64,000 bases of DNA, taken from Cyanophora paradoxa (lineage: Eukaryota; Glaucocystophyceae; Cyanophorales; Cyanophoraceae). The notes under the pieces are model-generated. The model searched no databases and was not told where the DNA came from. It saw only the letters and a program-made list of their open reading frames with translations. The translations under genes were made by a program, and so were the position numbers. The number at the start of each line of letters is the position of its first letter. Positions within the stretch are counted from its first letter, which is position 1. The DNA lies in assembly GCA_004431415.1 (NCBI GenBank), contig QPMI01000174.1:115209-179208 (forward strand). Direction: 5' to 3'. Below, one piece after another: positions 9,420-19,382 of this stretch.

Positions 9420-10051
9420 AAGCATTCAGGACAGAAGATAAGAGCTACTGGATTTTGATTATTAAAGTTCTTATCAGTGAGATACCAACGGCGTCCTTTA
9501 TACCATTCAGCGCCGTTTGCTTTCAAGAATTTCCGGAGAGTTGCACGCGTGGTTATCTTCAATCCATGCTCTTCAAACTTCGGGTAGTATTGCGAGAGGT
9601 CTTTTTCGACAGAAAAGAAGTATTGTCTCTCAGGAACACCATAGATATCATATTCTGTTTGCACAGCGTAAATGACATTATTAATGGTTAAGTTAGAGAA
9701 AAGAACAAGAGATCTAAAATCAATAACTTTGATAAACTTAATATCTTGTTCATAGACTTCACGTTCGACAACAACATAACCATAATATGGGTCGTATTCT
9801 TCTGAAATATGATAGAAATGGTCATATTTGCATCGAACCACCATTACTTCTGGTTTATCCTCAAAGTAGCCAACTGCTTTGAATTTGAGTCGATCGTAAT
9901 TGTAATCGTATTCTGTATTCATTCTGCTAAGGACACGATCATAGTAACGTCCGATCTCATTGAAATTATCGTGGATCTTTCCAATATCGAACTTAATGGA
10001 ATGAATAGGAACACAGAAGATCTGCTTGCCGTTGATCGTGAAATCACCCAT
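9416..10051 (-). CDS. Unknown island protein, 211 residues
   Basis: Tyr-, Phe- and Asp-rich protein (many YDY/DYNYD runs), without signal peptide or clear membrane helix, ending in a CPECF tail that could be half of a zinc knuckle. It is not recognised. The segment near residues 165-195 (TTRATLRKFLKANG...GRRWYLTDKNF) looks like a small helix-then-strand unit and could be nucleic-acid binding. Base composition and intronless structure match the island genes. It is convergent with and overlaps minor capsid gene 2 at the TTAG of 9416-9419, and upstream of its start an AATATTTTCTC block resembles the capsid promoter. Function cannot be assigned. Confidence 0.6.
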   Translation of the reverse strand: MGDFTINGKQIFCVPIHSIKFDIGKIHDNFNEIGRYYDRVLSRMNTEYDYNYDRLKFKAVGYFEDKPEVMVVRCKYDHFYHISEEYDPYYGYVVVEREVYEQDIKFIKVIDFRSLVLFSNLTINNVIYAVQTEYDIYGVPERQYFFSVEKDLSQYYPKFEEHGLKITTRATLRKFLKANGAEWYKGRRWYLTDKNFNNQNPVALIFCPECF

Positions 10052-10284
10052 GTTACTTAATAACGTCTGAGAAAATATTTTCCTTGTTACCCATACCTAT
10101 CGCGTTCTCCTTAAATCATTTTCGGTTGCTCACGGGGCTTTTTTGAATTTCGCACGATTAACGGTAAGACAACGGAAGCGGAGCGTAAGACATCAGTAAT
10201 AAAGGAGATGATAGAAGAGAGGGTAACGTGTATGTTTAGCGGTTTGGAGAGAGCGGAGAGGCATAGAGTAGCGCGATTTCCGAG

Positions 10285-10560
10285 TTAATCTTACTGAGAA
10301 TGGTTTGGTAGGCACTTTACATTTCTCAGAAAATGAAAGTGAATATTTGGAATCAAACGTATCTCTATGATTCATAGTAATCTTACTGAATATCGTTTGG
10401 TAGGCACTTTATTTTTCTCAGATTATGAAAGTGAGTATATGATATATATGATGTATCCATCGTATATTTATGTTTTCATAAAAATGTCTTACTGAAAATG
10501 GTTTAGTAGGCACTTCATAATATAGATTAGGCACTTTTATGGTGTAGTTAGGCAGATTAG
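10285..10560 (-). repeat. Inverted copies of the GTGCCTA-type repeat
   Basis: Three degenerate copies of TTACTGA-AATGGTTTGGTAGGCACTT-like sequence occur near 10288, 10381 and 10488, followed by several TTAGGCA units up to 10572. They are the reverse complement of the direct repeats at 10732-11000, so the two sets face each other across 10573-10700 as a large imperfect inverted repeat. Confidence 0.7.
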
Positions 10561-10731
10561 GCAGGTTAGGCACCTTTTTTAAAAACTCCCCATAGAATTT
10601 TTTTTTACGTCATTCAAAACTTAAAAATGTATTTTCAAAAAAGTTTTCCAAAATAGGCATCCAAAGTGCCTAACCGCCTAAGCCGCCTACCGCGATAAAA
10701 AAAAAGTGCCTAACTCGGAAAATCCGCTCCA

Positions 10732-11010
10732 TTTCAGTAATAACAAATTGTACATGATGAAATCGCGATTGCTTGAATCGATCACGTAAAAAACGAAGTG
10801 CCTACCAAACCATTTTCAGTAATAACAAATTGTACATGAAGAAATAGTGATTGCTTCAATCGATCACGTAAAAAAAACGAAGTGCCTACCAAACCATTTT
10901 CAGTAATAACAAATTCTACATGATGAAATCGCGATATCTTAAATCGATCTCGTAAAAAAACGAAGTGCCTACCAAACCATTTTCAGTAATAACAAATTGT
11001 ACATGAAAAA
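10732..11010 (+). repeat. Direct repeat array, about 83-bp unit, 3.4 copies
   Basis: Units start with TTTCAGTAATAACAAATT at 10732, 10814, 10898 and 10981 (periods 82, 84 and 83), each ending in CGAAGTGCCTACCAAACCAT. Copies differ by a few substitutions and in the length of an A run. Spacer content is not variable in the way of a CRISPR array. With the inverted copies on the left this is the best candidate for an origin, packaging or recombination region of the island. Confidence 0.8.
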
Positions 11011-11390
11011 ATTTACGTTGTGTTTCGTAGAATGGGTGGTGGTTTTCTTCAATTCCGATCGATTCAGCATATTATAATTTGTTTTCGATACATAATATAT
11101 CGATTACATGGGTGGTGGACTACTTCAATCGAGATTATATCGCAATTCAATCGAGATTATATCGTTAAATTATGTACCTTCAATCGAGAATATATCGATT
11201 TTCATAAAATACATATTAATCGCGTTTATATCATTAATTTAATCGATAAAATATCAATTATTTAATCGAGATTATTTAAATTAATACAAAAATACATATT
11301 TTTCGATTATTTATACATATTTATTAACATGAAAATACATATTTATTTAATTTAAAATTCATATTTTTCGATTATCTTTATATAAATTAA
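11011..11390. other. Very AT-rich non-coding tail of the island
   Basis: Contains repeated TTCAATCGAGATTATATCG-type words near 11122, 11148 and 11180, and two copies of CATATTTTTCGATTA near 11297 and 11360. A 246-nt ORF at 11020-11265 has low-complexity, AT-driven content and no support. No gene is called. Confidence 0.55.
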
Positions 11391-11473
11391 CACATAAAGA
11401 AAAACAAATTAAAATCCTGGAGCGGAGCGCGTAGCGCGTAGCGGAGGGATTTTAATTTGTTTTTCTTTATGTG
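11391..11473. repeat. Perfect 27-bp-arm hairpin at the island/host junction
   Basis: The left arm 11391-11417 (CACATAAAGAAAAACAAATT...) and the right arm 11447-11473 are exact reverse complements. The 29-nt loop (11418-11446) is GC-rich and itself repetitive (GCGCGTAGCGCGTAGCGG). The arms are pure island composition; host exon sequence begins directly after the right arm. Possible meanings: a hairpin telomere or flip-over of a linear viral end, a strong transcription-terminator palindrome, or a fold-back assembly artefact. Confidence 0.85.
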
Positions 11474-14400
11474 TTTCGGGTGGCACGTGTACGCCTCCGC
11501 CGGCGTCCTCTCCGCCCTCGTCGGCGTCTACACCGGTGCCCCGCCCCGCCCCGCCCCCGCTCCTCGCCCCTTGGAGCGCGCGCTCCTGTGGGACACTTCC
11601 CCTTACACTGCCCACACCCGCCCAGCGGCCGGAGGCCTCGCCGTCGTCATCTACACGGAGGTCCTCCAGGCGAGCAGTCGTACCCCGCTCACCCGCCCCC
11701 CCGGCCCCCGGCCCGATCTCGGCGCCAGACGACGGTGCTGTGCATCGGGGCGCTCTCGATCCTGTTCATCGGGCTCAGCCGCGTCGGGGGCATCGAGGGC
11801 CTCTTCAACTGCCCCGAGCTCGTCCCCCGTGACTTCTTCCAGCTCGTGCGCCCCCGCCCGCCCCTCCGCGGCGCCGCCTCGTCTCCCCGCCGGCACGGGC
11901 CCCGACGCGCCCGTCTGCGGCCGCGGGGCGCAGTTCAAGCCGGCGTCGGACGCGACGTTCCCGTGGACGGGCCTGCTGCTGGCGCACCCCTTCACCATCG
12001 GGCTCTGGTACTGGTGCTCCGAGCAGTTCATCGTCCAGCGCGTCCTCTCCGGTGCCCCCGCGCCCCTCCCCCGGAGCTCGAGGCTCCTCCGACAGGGAGG
12101 AGCCGAGCCCGCCTCGCCCCGCGCTCCGATCCTCCCCCCCCTCCCCCCTCCCTCCCCCCCCCCCAGCCTCTGAGCCCGGGTGGGGCAGCGCGGAACGAGG
12201 AGCACGCGAAGCGAGGGACGGTGCTCGCTGGCTTCTTCAAGATCCTGCCCCTCTGGACCATGGTCCCTCCCCGACCCGCCGGCCCCCCGGCGGCACCCGG
12301 CGAGCGCCCTCCTCTCACCGCGCGCAGGTGCTGCCCGGGCTGATGGCGCGGGCCCTCTACAACCAGCAGATGACCGAGGCGCGCCCCGCCGGGCCCCCGC
12401 CCCCTCCGCCGCCCTCTCACGGGCGCCCCGCGGCCGGCCGCAGAGCACCAACGACGCGTACGCGCTGCTGGTCATCGACATGCTCCCGCGCGGCATGCAC
12501 GGGTCCGCTTGAGCTCCACCCGCCCCGCCCCTCCGGCCCCCCCGCCCCCGACGCCGCGTGCTGCGGGGGGGCATGCGCAGGATCATGCTGGCGGCGATGC
12601 TCTCGGCGATGATGTCCTCCCTCGCCTCCGAGTTCAACTCCGTCTCCACCATCGTCGCCGTCGACATCTGGAGTGCGCTTTCTAGTTTCCACGCACTGCT
12701 TTAACTATCTATATATACTTTCCCTTGAGCTTCGCTTGTGCACGGCCGGCGCCGCCCCGCGGACTCCGGGATATGCACGGACTGCACCGCAACTCAGCGC
12801 GCGGCTAAATATCTAATCTCCAATTTCGATTACATTAAATATTCATTGTAAGAGGAGCATGGAATCGGTTTTTCGCGCCTCAGGCGGCGCGCGCGCGCGC
12901 AGGCCGGTGGCGGCCAAAGACGTCGCAGCGGTCGCTGGTGGTGATCGGGCGCTGCGCCATCGTCGTCATGGTCATCCTCTCCATGCTCTGGATCCCGTCC
13001 GCCCTTACGCTTTAATTTCGCCCAGGCCTCCATCTCCTCTCAAGCCTCTGACGCCCCCGCCCCTCCCTCCCCCCCAGGTTCATCACGCTGCTGTACATGT
13101 CGGACTCGCTGTACGTGTACATGAACAAGATCCAGTCGAACCTCTCGCCGCCCATCGCGGCGGCCTTCCTGTGGGGCATCCTGTGGAAGGGGACGACCCC
13201 GACGGCGGCCTTCGTCTCCTTCTGCGTCGGCCTCTCCATCGGCATCCTCCGCCTCTGCCTCGAGGTCTACTTCATGACCCACGTCGTCCGCCCCGCCCCG
13301 CCCCGCCCCGCCCCGATCGCGAGCGCTAGCATTCCGTTTTGTTTTGAATTTGAGAATGTTGAGCGAGCTCGCGCGCGCTCGCAGGCGTCGGGCTTCTGGG
13401 TGATCTTCGCGGCGCCGACGGAGACGACGCCCGGGGTCAACTTCCTCCACTTCGGCGTCTGCAACATGATCCTCTGCTCCGTCATCATCCTCGTCGTCTC
13501 GCAGTACACGGACCCCCCCGACCCCGAGCGCATCAAGGGTGCCCCGGCCCCGCCCGCCCCGCGCCCGAGTCGACGCGGGACGTCGAAGCCGCTTCGAACT
13601 CGTGTCCTCGCGTAATCTCTCGGCGCAGGGATGACGTTCCAGACGAAGGACCAGGCGCCCGCCCCCAAGGCGCAGGTCTGACCCGCCCCCCGCAGGTCTG
13701 AGGGAGCGCGAGTTGAAGAGCGCGCAGGGGCGGAGGCGGAAGGGCGCGAAGCCCGTCGAGGAGTTCATGACCTTCGAGCGGGTGCGCATGCGCGCGCAGC
13801 AGATCTACAGCCGGCACCCCGGCCCCGCACGCGCGCTCGCATCCGAGCCGATCGAGGGCCCCGCGAGCGCAGTTCGACAGCGACGGCTGCGCCTTCGAGG
13901 TGGACCTCGCAATCGATCGCGAGTGCGCCCTTCCCCTCCCCCCCCACCCCCCCCCCTCCCCACCCCTACCCCCCGCCCCATGGCCATCCTCGAGCTCCCG
14001 ACCCCCTCACCCTCACCCCACCCCACCTTCCTCCCCCGCCGCTCCCCCGCCCCTAAACCCACCCCACCCCGCCTCTCCCGCCTCGGCCCCCTCTCCCCTG
14101 TCCGTCTCCACGGCCGGGGCGATGCCAGCCGGGGCCTCACCCTTGCGCGCCAGGAGGAATTCGAAGCCGGCGGACGTCGCGGCTGACGGGCCCAAGGACA
14201 AGCGCAAGGGTCCGTGAGACTGCTCCGCTGCGCAGGCGAAACGTTACAATTAATTCGGATCCTGCGGCCGCGCGCGCAGACGTCGAGGGCGAGGGGGAGG
14301 GGACGATCGCGGGGACGAAGGCAGGCGGCGGGGCCGATCGGGAGGGCAAGAAGCTCAAGCCCGGCGATGAGGGTGCGCGCTTCAGCTTCGAGGATCCCGC

Positions 14401-15749
14401 CTCGGGGCGCCCCCAGGCCTTGCCTCTAGATCTTAAGCTTGCGCCCCCCGCCCGCCTTCGAATCGGAAGCTTTAGCCCGCCACCAGCGCGCCGGCGGGGC
14501 GGGGCAGGGTGCGCGTGGCCAGAGGCCCAGGGAGCACCGCCCCCCTCCCCACGCACCACTTCGCGATCGATTTCTCGATCGCCTAGGCCTACCTAGTTTC
14601 CTGCCTTTCTCGCCTTCAAGCTTTCAGCCACGCGGACCTCGGGTTGAATCGGGGGCGGGGGCAGGCTACGTGGTGCCGGTGGACGTGGAGGCGGGGGACC
14701 CCGCCGCCGTGCTCGACCTCGAGGAGGGCGGGGAGGAGGGGCGGCCGCGGGCGGAGGCCGGCTCGCACGAGCCGCGCTCCCCCGACAAGGTCCGTCCGCA
14801 CTGTAACTAGAAGGGAGCTGCCCGGTGCGAGGAGGGAGTTGGCTGCCCGGTGCGAGGAGGGCGTTTAGATCTAGATCTTCGATTCCGTTTAGATCGAGAT
14901 CTTCGATCTAGATCTGCGTGCTAGCGCTTGGAATTCGAGCGCGGCAGTGGGGGCACTCGTACGTGCACGCGCACACGCCGAGCGCGGGCGGGGGGCCGGG
15001 CAGGAGGGCGGGGGCGATGGCGAGGCGGGGGAGCGGCCCCTCGGAGAGGCAGATGACCTCCCTATGCTCGTGCGCATGCGCCCCGTCGACGTCACAGCGT
15101 CTGCCACACGGTGCCCCCCCGCCTCTGATATTATATAAACAATCGCAGGCGCCCGAGCCGGAGCGGCAGTGGCCCGAGTGGTGGCCCAAGCTCCTCCGCA
15201 GGGAGAGCAACACGGGTCCGCGCCGCCATACCGCCGCCCGCCCGCTCCTCGCGATCGCGCCCTCGGCCGCGCTGATGGCGGCCCGGGCCGGTGGGCGCGC
15301 CGCATCGCAGGGGCCGTCGTCCTCATTGTCGCCCTCCTCGTCCAGGTGCGGCGCTCTGCTTCTAGACTCGAATTCGAATCTCGAACACCTATCTCGCTAA
15401 TATATCTTCTCTCTCTTCTTTTGAAATTAAATGGCCATGCTATGATGGGAGGATAAGATAAATAGATATCGACATCAATAAATAGATCTAGATCTAGATA
15501 TAGAATGCAGCTCGTCCATGGCTATGGGCCAGGTGCGATGCTCTGAATTTAGATGGATATCTACTAGCTATAGGCTAAATCTTGCGCGCCTGGCCGCTGC
15601 CGTCGACCTTAAGCTTCGGACGTCGTTGTCGCCTCCGACGCCGCCGCCTCCCGCCCCGCCGCCGACATCCGACGCAGTTCTTCGTCGTCGCCAACTGGTC
15701 CTACTCCGAGTCGGCCCCCTTCGTGGCGCCCGGGCCCTCCGCCCCCTGA
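11474..15749 (+). CDS. Sodium/solute symporter (SGLT/SLC5 family), 5'-truncated
   Basis: Spliced reading over many exons gives an SLC5-type transporter from about TM5 to TM14. Examples: 11474-11535 (...ALVGVYT), 11626-11669 (GGLAVVIYTEVLQ), 11729-11845 (IGALSILFIGLSRVGG), 11934-12051 (FPWTGLLL...WYWCSEQFIVQR), 12189-12262, 12328-12378 (VLPGLMARALYNQQ), 12444-12502, 12581-12672 (LAAMLSAMMSSLASEFNS), 12903-12996, 13078-13282, 13385-13538, 13629 onward. The tail is long and polar (13.7-15.2 kb), and the last helix and end come from 15149-15215, 15311-15345 (VVLIVALLVQ) and 15678-15749 (FFVVANWSY...stop). SGLT hallmark residues are present. Two introns use GC donors (11670, 12379). The N-terminal helices are absent: the reading begins at the viral hairpin, and no upstream exons occur to the left of the island, so this copy is interrupted. 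Confidence 0.85.
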
Positions 15750-17047
15750 GGATTTCGTGTCAGCACGCGTACGGAATTTCGATCGCGACCGTCGGACTTC
15801 GAATTCGATTGCTCCATCGCTCCAGACAGTACTAGTTTGCATTTTCAATTCATTATTCATTTTCGAATTCGACGATTGGCAGGGGCCGGGTCCCGAACTT
15901 CGGAATTGGCTATAGCGTGCACGTGATCGCGCATACGTATCATAGTATACGTATATATTACGTTGTGGTATATATCCTCATTATGATCATTTGCATTAGT
16001 CATGATCGCACTCTCTCAGAGTCTCGAGCTCAGAAGTATTTGTGTTCACGTATCCTCTTGAAGCCATCGATATCTAGATCTATAGCTATCCGATGATCTT
16101 GAAAACACTTCCCAATCTGCGGGCTAGATATCGATATCGATAGTCTGTCATCTACGTATACCTCCCAGAGTTTTTCTGTTCTGGAAGGCAAGCTTTAAGC
16201 CCAGGAAGACATAATGTGATTCAAGACCACCGGACTTGTGACCGGAGGCTTGAACAAGCTTAAGGGTCTTAGCTTCAAACCCTGTCACGAGTCTCACGAC
16301 TCACGGGCCGTACGTACGCTTTCAGAGGCCTAAACGCATGTTTTGAACTGCGAACGCGAGACTTTGAACGATCGATTCAATGCAAATCTAGATCTACGCG
16401 CGCGTACGCTCGTTTTGCTGCTCGCAGCCGGGGTATCCGGCCCCAGCTGCAGGCCAGGGGGACGCGACTCATGCATATGATCACGCGAGAGATCCCATGG
16501 CCAGGCTTTCCCAGCTGCAGCCTCACCGGCCTGCAGGCCTGGCAGGCTGCGCATGCGCATATCGCGCATGCAGCCCGGCGTCCCCGGCCTGCGGCAGCTG
16601 CAGGCTCATGATCAGCGCCGCGCGCGGCGACTACGTACTGCAGCGCTAGCTGCAGGCGGAAGCGGCACTGCAGCATGCGGGCTGCAGCGTCACGGCGTGC
16701 ATGGCACTGTACATGTACCGTTTACAATATGGCCATGGTACCGGTGAGGCGGTGACCCTTCTCTTCAAGGGCCGGGGCAACTTGGCAACGTCGACGTCGA
16801 CGTAGACGTCGGACGTCGATTAATATTGCGAGGCGCGCTCCCAACGTTCCAGACAGAACCCGCGCATGTGGCGGCTGCAGCCCAGCACTGCGGCAAAGCG
16901 CTACTAGTAGTCGCTGATCAATCCGAGTCGAACCCGCGACTCTTGCAAGCAGCTGCAGCAGGGGGTACAGCCTAGAAACAGCGGGTCTTGAAGCAGCGGC
17001 GGCGAATTCGATCGAAGGCAGCGCTTTGGGTCGGCAGGGGCATCGAA
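15750..17047. other. Intergenic region packed with short palindromes
   Basis: No gene is supported. The sequence is unusually rich in 4-8 nt palindromes (AGATCT, GAATTC, GATATC, CTGCAG, GCATGC, ACGTACGT), notably 15880-16160 and 16380-16740. A GAGTCGAACCCGCGACTC element near 16925 is palindrome-like but does not form a tRNA. The DUF3598-like promoter must lie near its 3' end. Confidence 0.5.
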
Positions 17048-17792
17048 ATGGCTTTGCAGTCGCTCAGCTGGCAGAGCTTCCTGAAGCATCACCTGGGCGA
17101 ATGGATTGGCAGGTGCACGCCCGCTAAGGCCCAGCGCCGCGTCTCTGGGTTGCTTGGAGCTTAGGCATCCGCTTCGCTAGCCTTGAATCCCGCTCCGCCC
17201 CTGGGTTCTGCCGCGCCGGTCCCGGTCCGCTTCGGCACGCTAGCTACGGCGCGGGCGCAGCTGCAGCGAGCCGTAGGATCGCCTCTCACTGTACGCAGGT
17301 GGGACGTGTACGACGCGGAGAGCGACTGGGCGTGCAGCCAGACGCAGAAAGTCATCACGCGCTTCGAGCCGACGAGCGAGGACGTCAACGCCGTCAAGCA
17401 CGACACGCTCTTCGTCATCAACGAGAAGCAGGATTACCGTGAGGCGCGTCGTGACCGCTGAGCCAAGCCGCGGGGCCCGGCTGAACGCCGCGGCGGCGCG
17501 GCGCAGGTCTCGGAAGGCGTGTGGATGCCTTGGACGCTACGGCAGACATGCGTCGACAACACGTTCAGCTGGAGCACCGAGGCGCGTTCTCATTGCTTGC
17601 TTGACCCGCCCCGCGCGCCCGCGCGGGCGCCCGCCTCTCACAGCGGCGGGGGCGCGCGCAGCACGCGGGGACGACGTCGGTTGAGGCCGGCTTCAGGGAA
17701 GGCGACTGGAGGTTGCGCGTTGTGGTGAACTACAGCACGGCGACGCGCCTGCTCACGAGCGTGGTGCCGGCCCGCGCCCCGCCCGCCCCGCG

Positions 17793-17823
<31 letters not shown>

Positions 17824-18497
17824 CCGGCCCACCGAGCTGCGGGGTCAGATCGTGGTCCGGGAGAGGCTGAAGCACTGGCTGCTTGCCGACCTGATGGAGG
17901 AGGCCGGTCCCTGGCTCGGCGGCACCGTGCGCCCGCGCCCCGCCATCTCTAGCCTTCCCACGCGCCGGCCCCGAATCCGAAGCCGTAGCCGCCCGACCGC
18001 CCCGCCTCGCCGCGCCCCGCAGGTCAGCGAGAAGGAGCTGGACGACTTCGAGAGCTGGCACAGGGGCCTCCTCACCGTCGCCGACCCTGAGCTCCAGGTT
18101 CGTACCCCCTCCCCATCGCCCTCCGGCCCTCCTGACTTCCCTCACTCCCCCAGAGCATCCGCGACGGCGGCGCGTGCACGTTCAAGGGCTTCGAGCAGTT
18201 CGGCGTGGCGAACAAGGTGCCCAGCCCGCCTGCGCTCCGATCTTTCACCCCCCCCCCCTCCTGTACCCCGGATAATTGAATGGGGGCATCCCGGCGCAGC
18301 TTCTGTTCCTGGAGGGCCGCGCGTGGGTCTCTGCGCCCGGGGCGATACCAGACGGCCCGCTGACGGAGCCGCTGACGGTGGCCGTCGGCTGGTGGCTCCA
18401 CCGCAAGACGATGGCCGCGGTCGTCCGAACCGTAACGGGCTACGAGCAGCTCGCGAACAACGCGTTCGCCTCGCTCCACGTCGAGCGGTACGGCTAG
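17048..18497 (+). CDS. DUF3598 (lipocalin-like) domain protein
   Basis: Start ATG 17048 opens MALQSLSWQSFLKHHLGEW; the exon splices at 17112 to an exon near 17299 (WDVYDAESDWACSQT...). The W-x2-F-x-x-H-L-G-x-W-x-G-x-W opening is typical of DUF3598 proteins of cyanobacteria and plastid-bearing eukaryotes. Further exons carry VSEGVWMPWTLRQT, AGFREGDWRLRVVVNY, RERLKHWLLADLMEE, VSEKELDDFESWHRG and a last exon LLFLEGRAWVSAPG...GWWLHRKTMAAVVRTV to TAG 18495-18497. Family function is unknown; a plastid lipid- or pigment-binding role is only a guess. No transit peptide is obvious. One intron (after ...SWSTE) uses a GC donor, and another contains a 30-C run. The gene is convergent with PEX4, the stops being 80 bp apart. 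Confidence 0.55.
17793..17822. repeat. 30-nt homopolymer C tract in an intron
   Basis: An uninterrupted C run on the sense strand of the DUF3598-like gene, placed where the intron polypyrimidine tract would be. Length may be polymorphic or mis-sequenced. Confidence 0.9.
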
Positions 18498-18576
18498 CTG
18501 GGCGGCGAAGCGGCATGACCAGGGACTAGTAGCACTGTACAGGAAGGCACAAAACTGGAAGCCCAGCGGGGCCGGG

Positions 18577-19382
18577 CTATCGGGGCGGGGCGGGGGCGGG
18601 GGTTGAGGCCTCTAGTTCGGTGTACATGCGGGCAACAGAGCGGAAGCCACGCGTGTCGCCGCTCCGCAGCAGGTTGCCTGCGCAGGAAGAGGCGCGTTAG
18701 AGAGCTGCGCAGGAGCGGCGGCGGAGGGGCGGGGCGAGCGCGCCAGCGTCGCAGTTCAGAGGGCTGTCGGGCTCCGGGTTGGAAAGCAGGGCGATAATGG
18801 CTCGGCAGACGGACTGCAGCGTCCACGCGGGGCTCCACGCCGTCTTGAGGATGTCCAGACAGATCTGCAGGAGGCGGAGCAGCGCATCAGCGGCGCGCCG
18901 GGGCGCGGGCGGCGCGTCGGATCGGGAGGCAGAAGGAGCGCACCTCGCCGGACTTGAAGTGGATGTTTGGGTGGAAGCACTTGGTGACGCAGCGCACCTG
19001 CGGCGGCGCCAGCGGGTAGCTCTCCGGCACGTTCATATCCATGCGGAACGTCCTGCGCGGCGCAGGGAGCGCGTGAAGATCTGCTTCGCTCCGACCCCCG
19101 GCGCGAGCACGGGCGGCAGGCGAGGCGACATCGCGCACCCGCCCTCGTACGGCGTGCCCGGCGGGCCCTGCAGGTAGGCCGTCCACTTGTAGACATTCTC
19201 GCTCTCCGGAAACAGGACCTGCGGGGCGTCGGCCGCGACGGAGGCGCGCGTCGCTCTGCAGCGGCGCACGATGTCCGGCTCCTTGTTCCGCTGCAGCTCC
19301 TTGTACTCCTTGATCAACCGGCCTGACTGTGCACGTGTGAGCGGGACATAGAGGGCGAGACAGCAGGCCTGGCCCGTACCAT
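18577..19382 (-). CDS. PEX4: Peroxin-4-type ubiquitin-conjugating enzyme E2
   Basis: Six predicted exons give a compact E2. Exon 1 holds only the ATG (19382-19380) followed by GT. Then come SGRLIKEYKELQRNKEPDI (to 19270), 19139-19218 (VLFPESENVYKWTAYLQGP), 18944-19051 (TFRMDMNVPESYPLAPPQVR...FHPNIHFKSGE), 18744-18864 (ICLDILKTAWSPAWTLQSV...NPEPDSPLNCDAG) and 18577-18677 (NLLRSGDTRGFRSVARMYT). The active-site Cys is in ICLDIL, with HPN upstream as required for E2 catalysis. The C-terminal NLLRSGD...MYT signature and the FHPN-x-HFK-x-GE segment match plant PEX4/UBC21, which ubiquitinates the PEX5 receptor at the peroxisome. The intron at 18743 has a GC donor. Orthology is inferred by resemblance. 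Confidence 0.85.

Larger units (their letters stand above)
5150..11473. mobile_element. Endogenous polinton-like virus / virophage-like island
   Basis: A sharply bounded AT-rich block in GC-rich host DNA, with five intronless, tightly packed ORFs: packaging ATPase, major capsid candidate, two related minor capsid proteins and one unknown. About 1.3 kb of repeat-rich non-coding DNA and a terminal hairpin follow. This is the morphogenesis set of polinton-like viruses and virophages (Preplasmiviricota). No DNA polymerase, primase-helicase, integrase or protease gene is present, so it is a fragment or a derived element. The right end coincides with the hairpin at 11391-11473. The left end is only placed by composition (about 5100-5170), and no matching terminal repeat was seen there. 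Confidence 0.75.

Noticed and set aside
10732-11010. CRISPR array
   Set aside because: Regular spacing of about 83 bp, but whole units are near-identical with no unique spacers, and the sequence is eukaryote-associated.
11020-11265. 81-codon plus-strand ORF in the island tail
   Set aside because: Ile/Tyr/Asn composition follows from AT-rich repeats; no paralogue or motif.
16205-16310. tRNA-His-like segment (ACTTGTGACC with CCGG stem)
   Set aside because: Loop sizes are wrong and no matching acceptor stem or T arm was found.
16915-16950. Minus-strand GGGTTCGACTCGG resembling a tRNA 3' half
   Set aside because: No 5' half; the segment is a local palindrome in palindrome-rich DNA.
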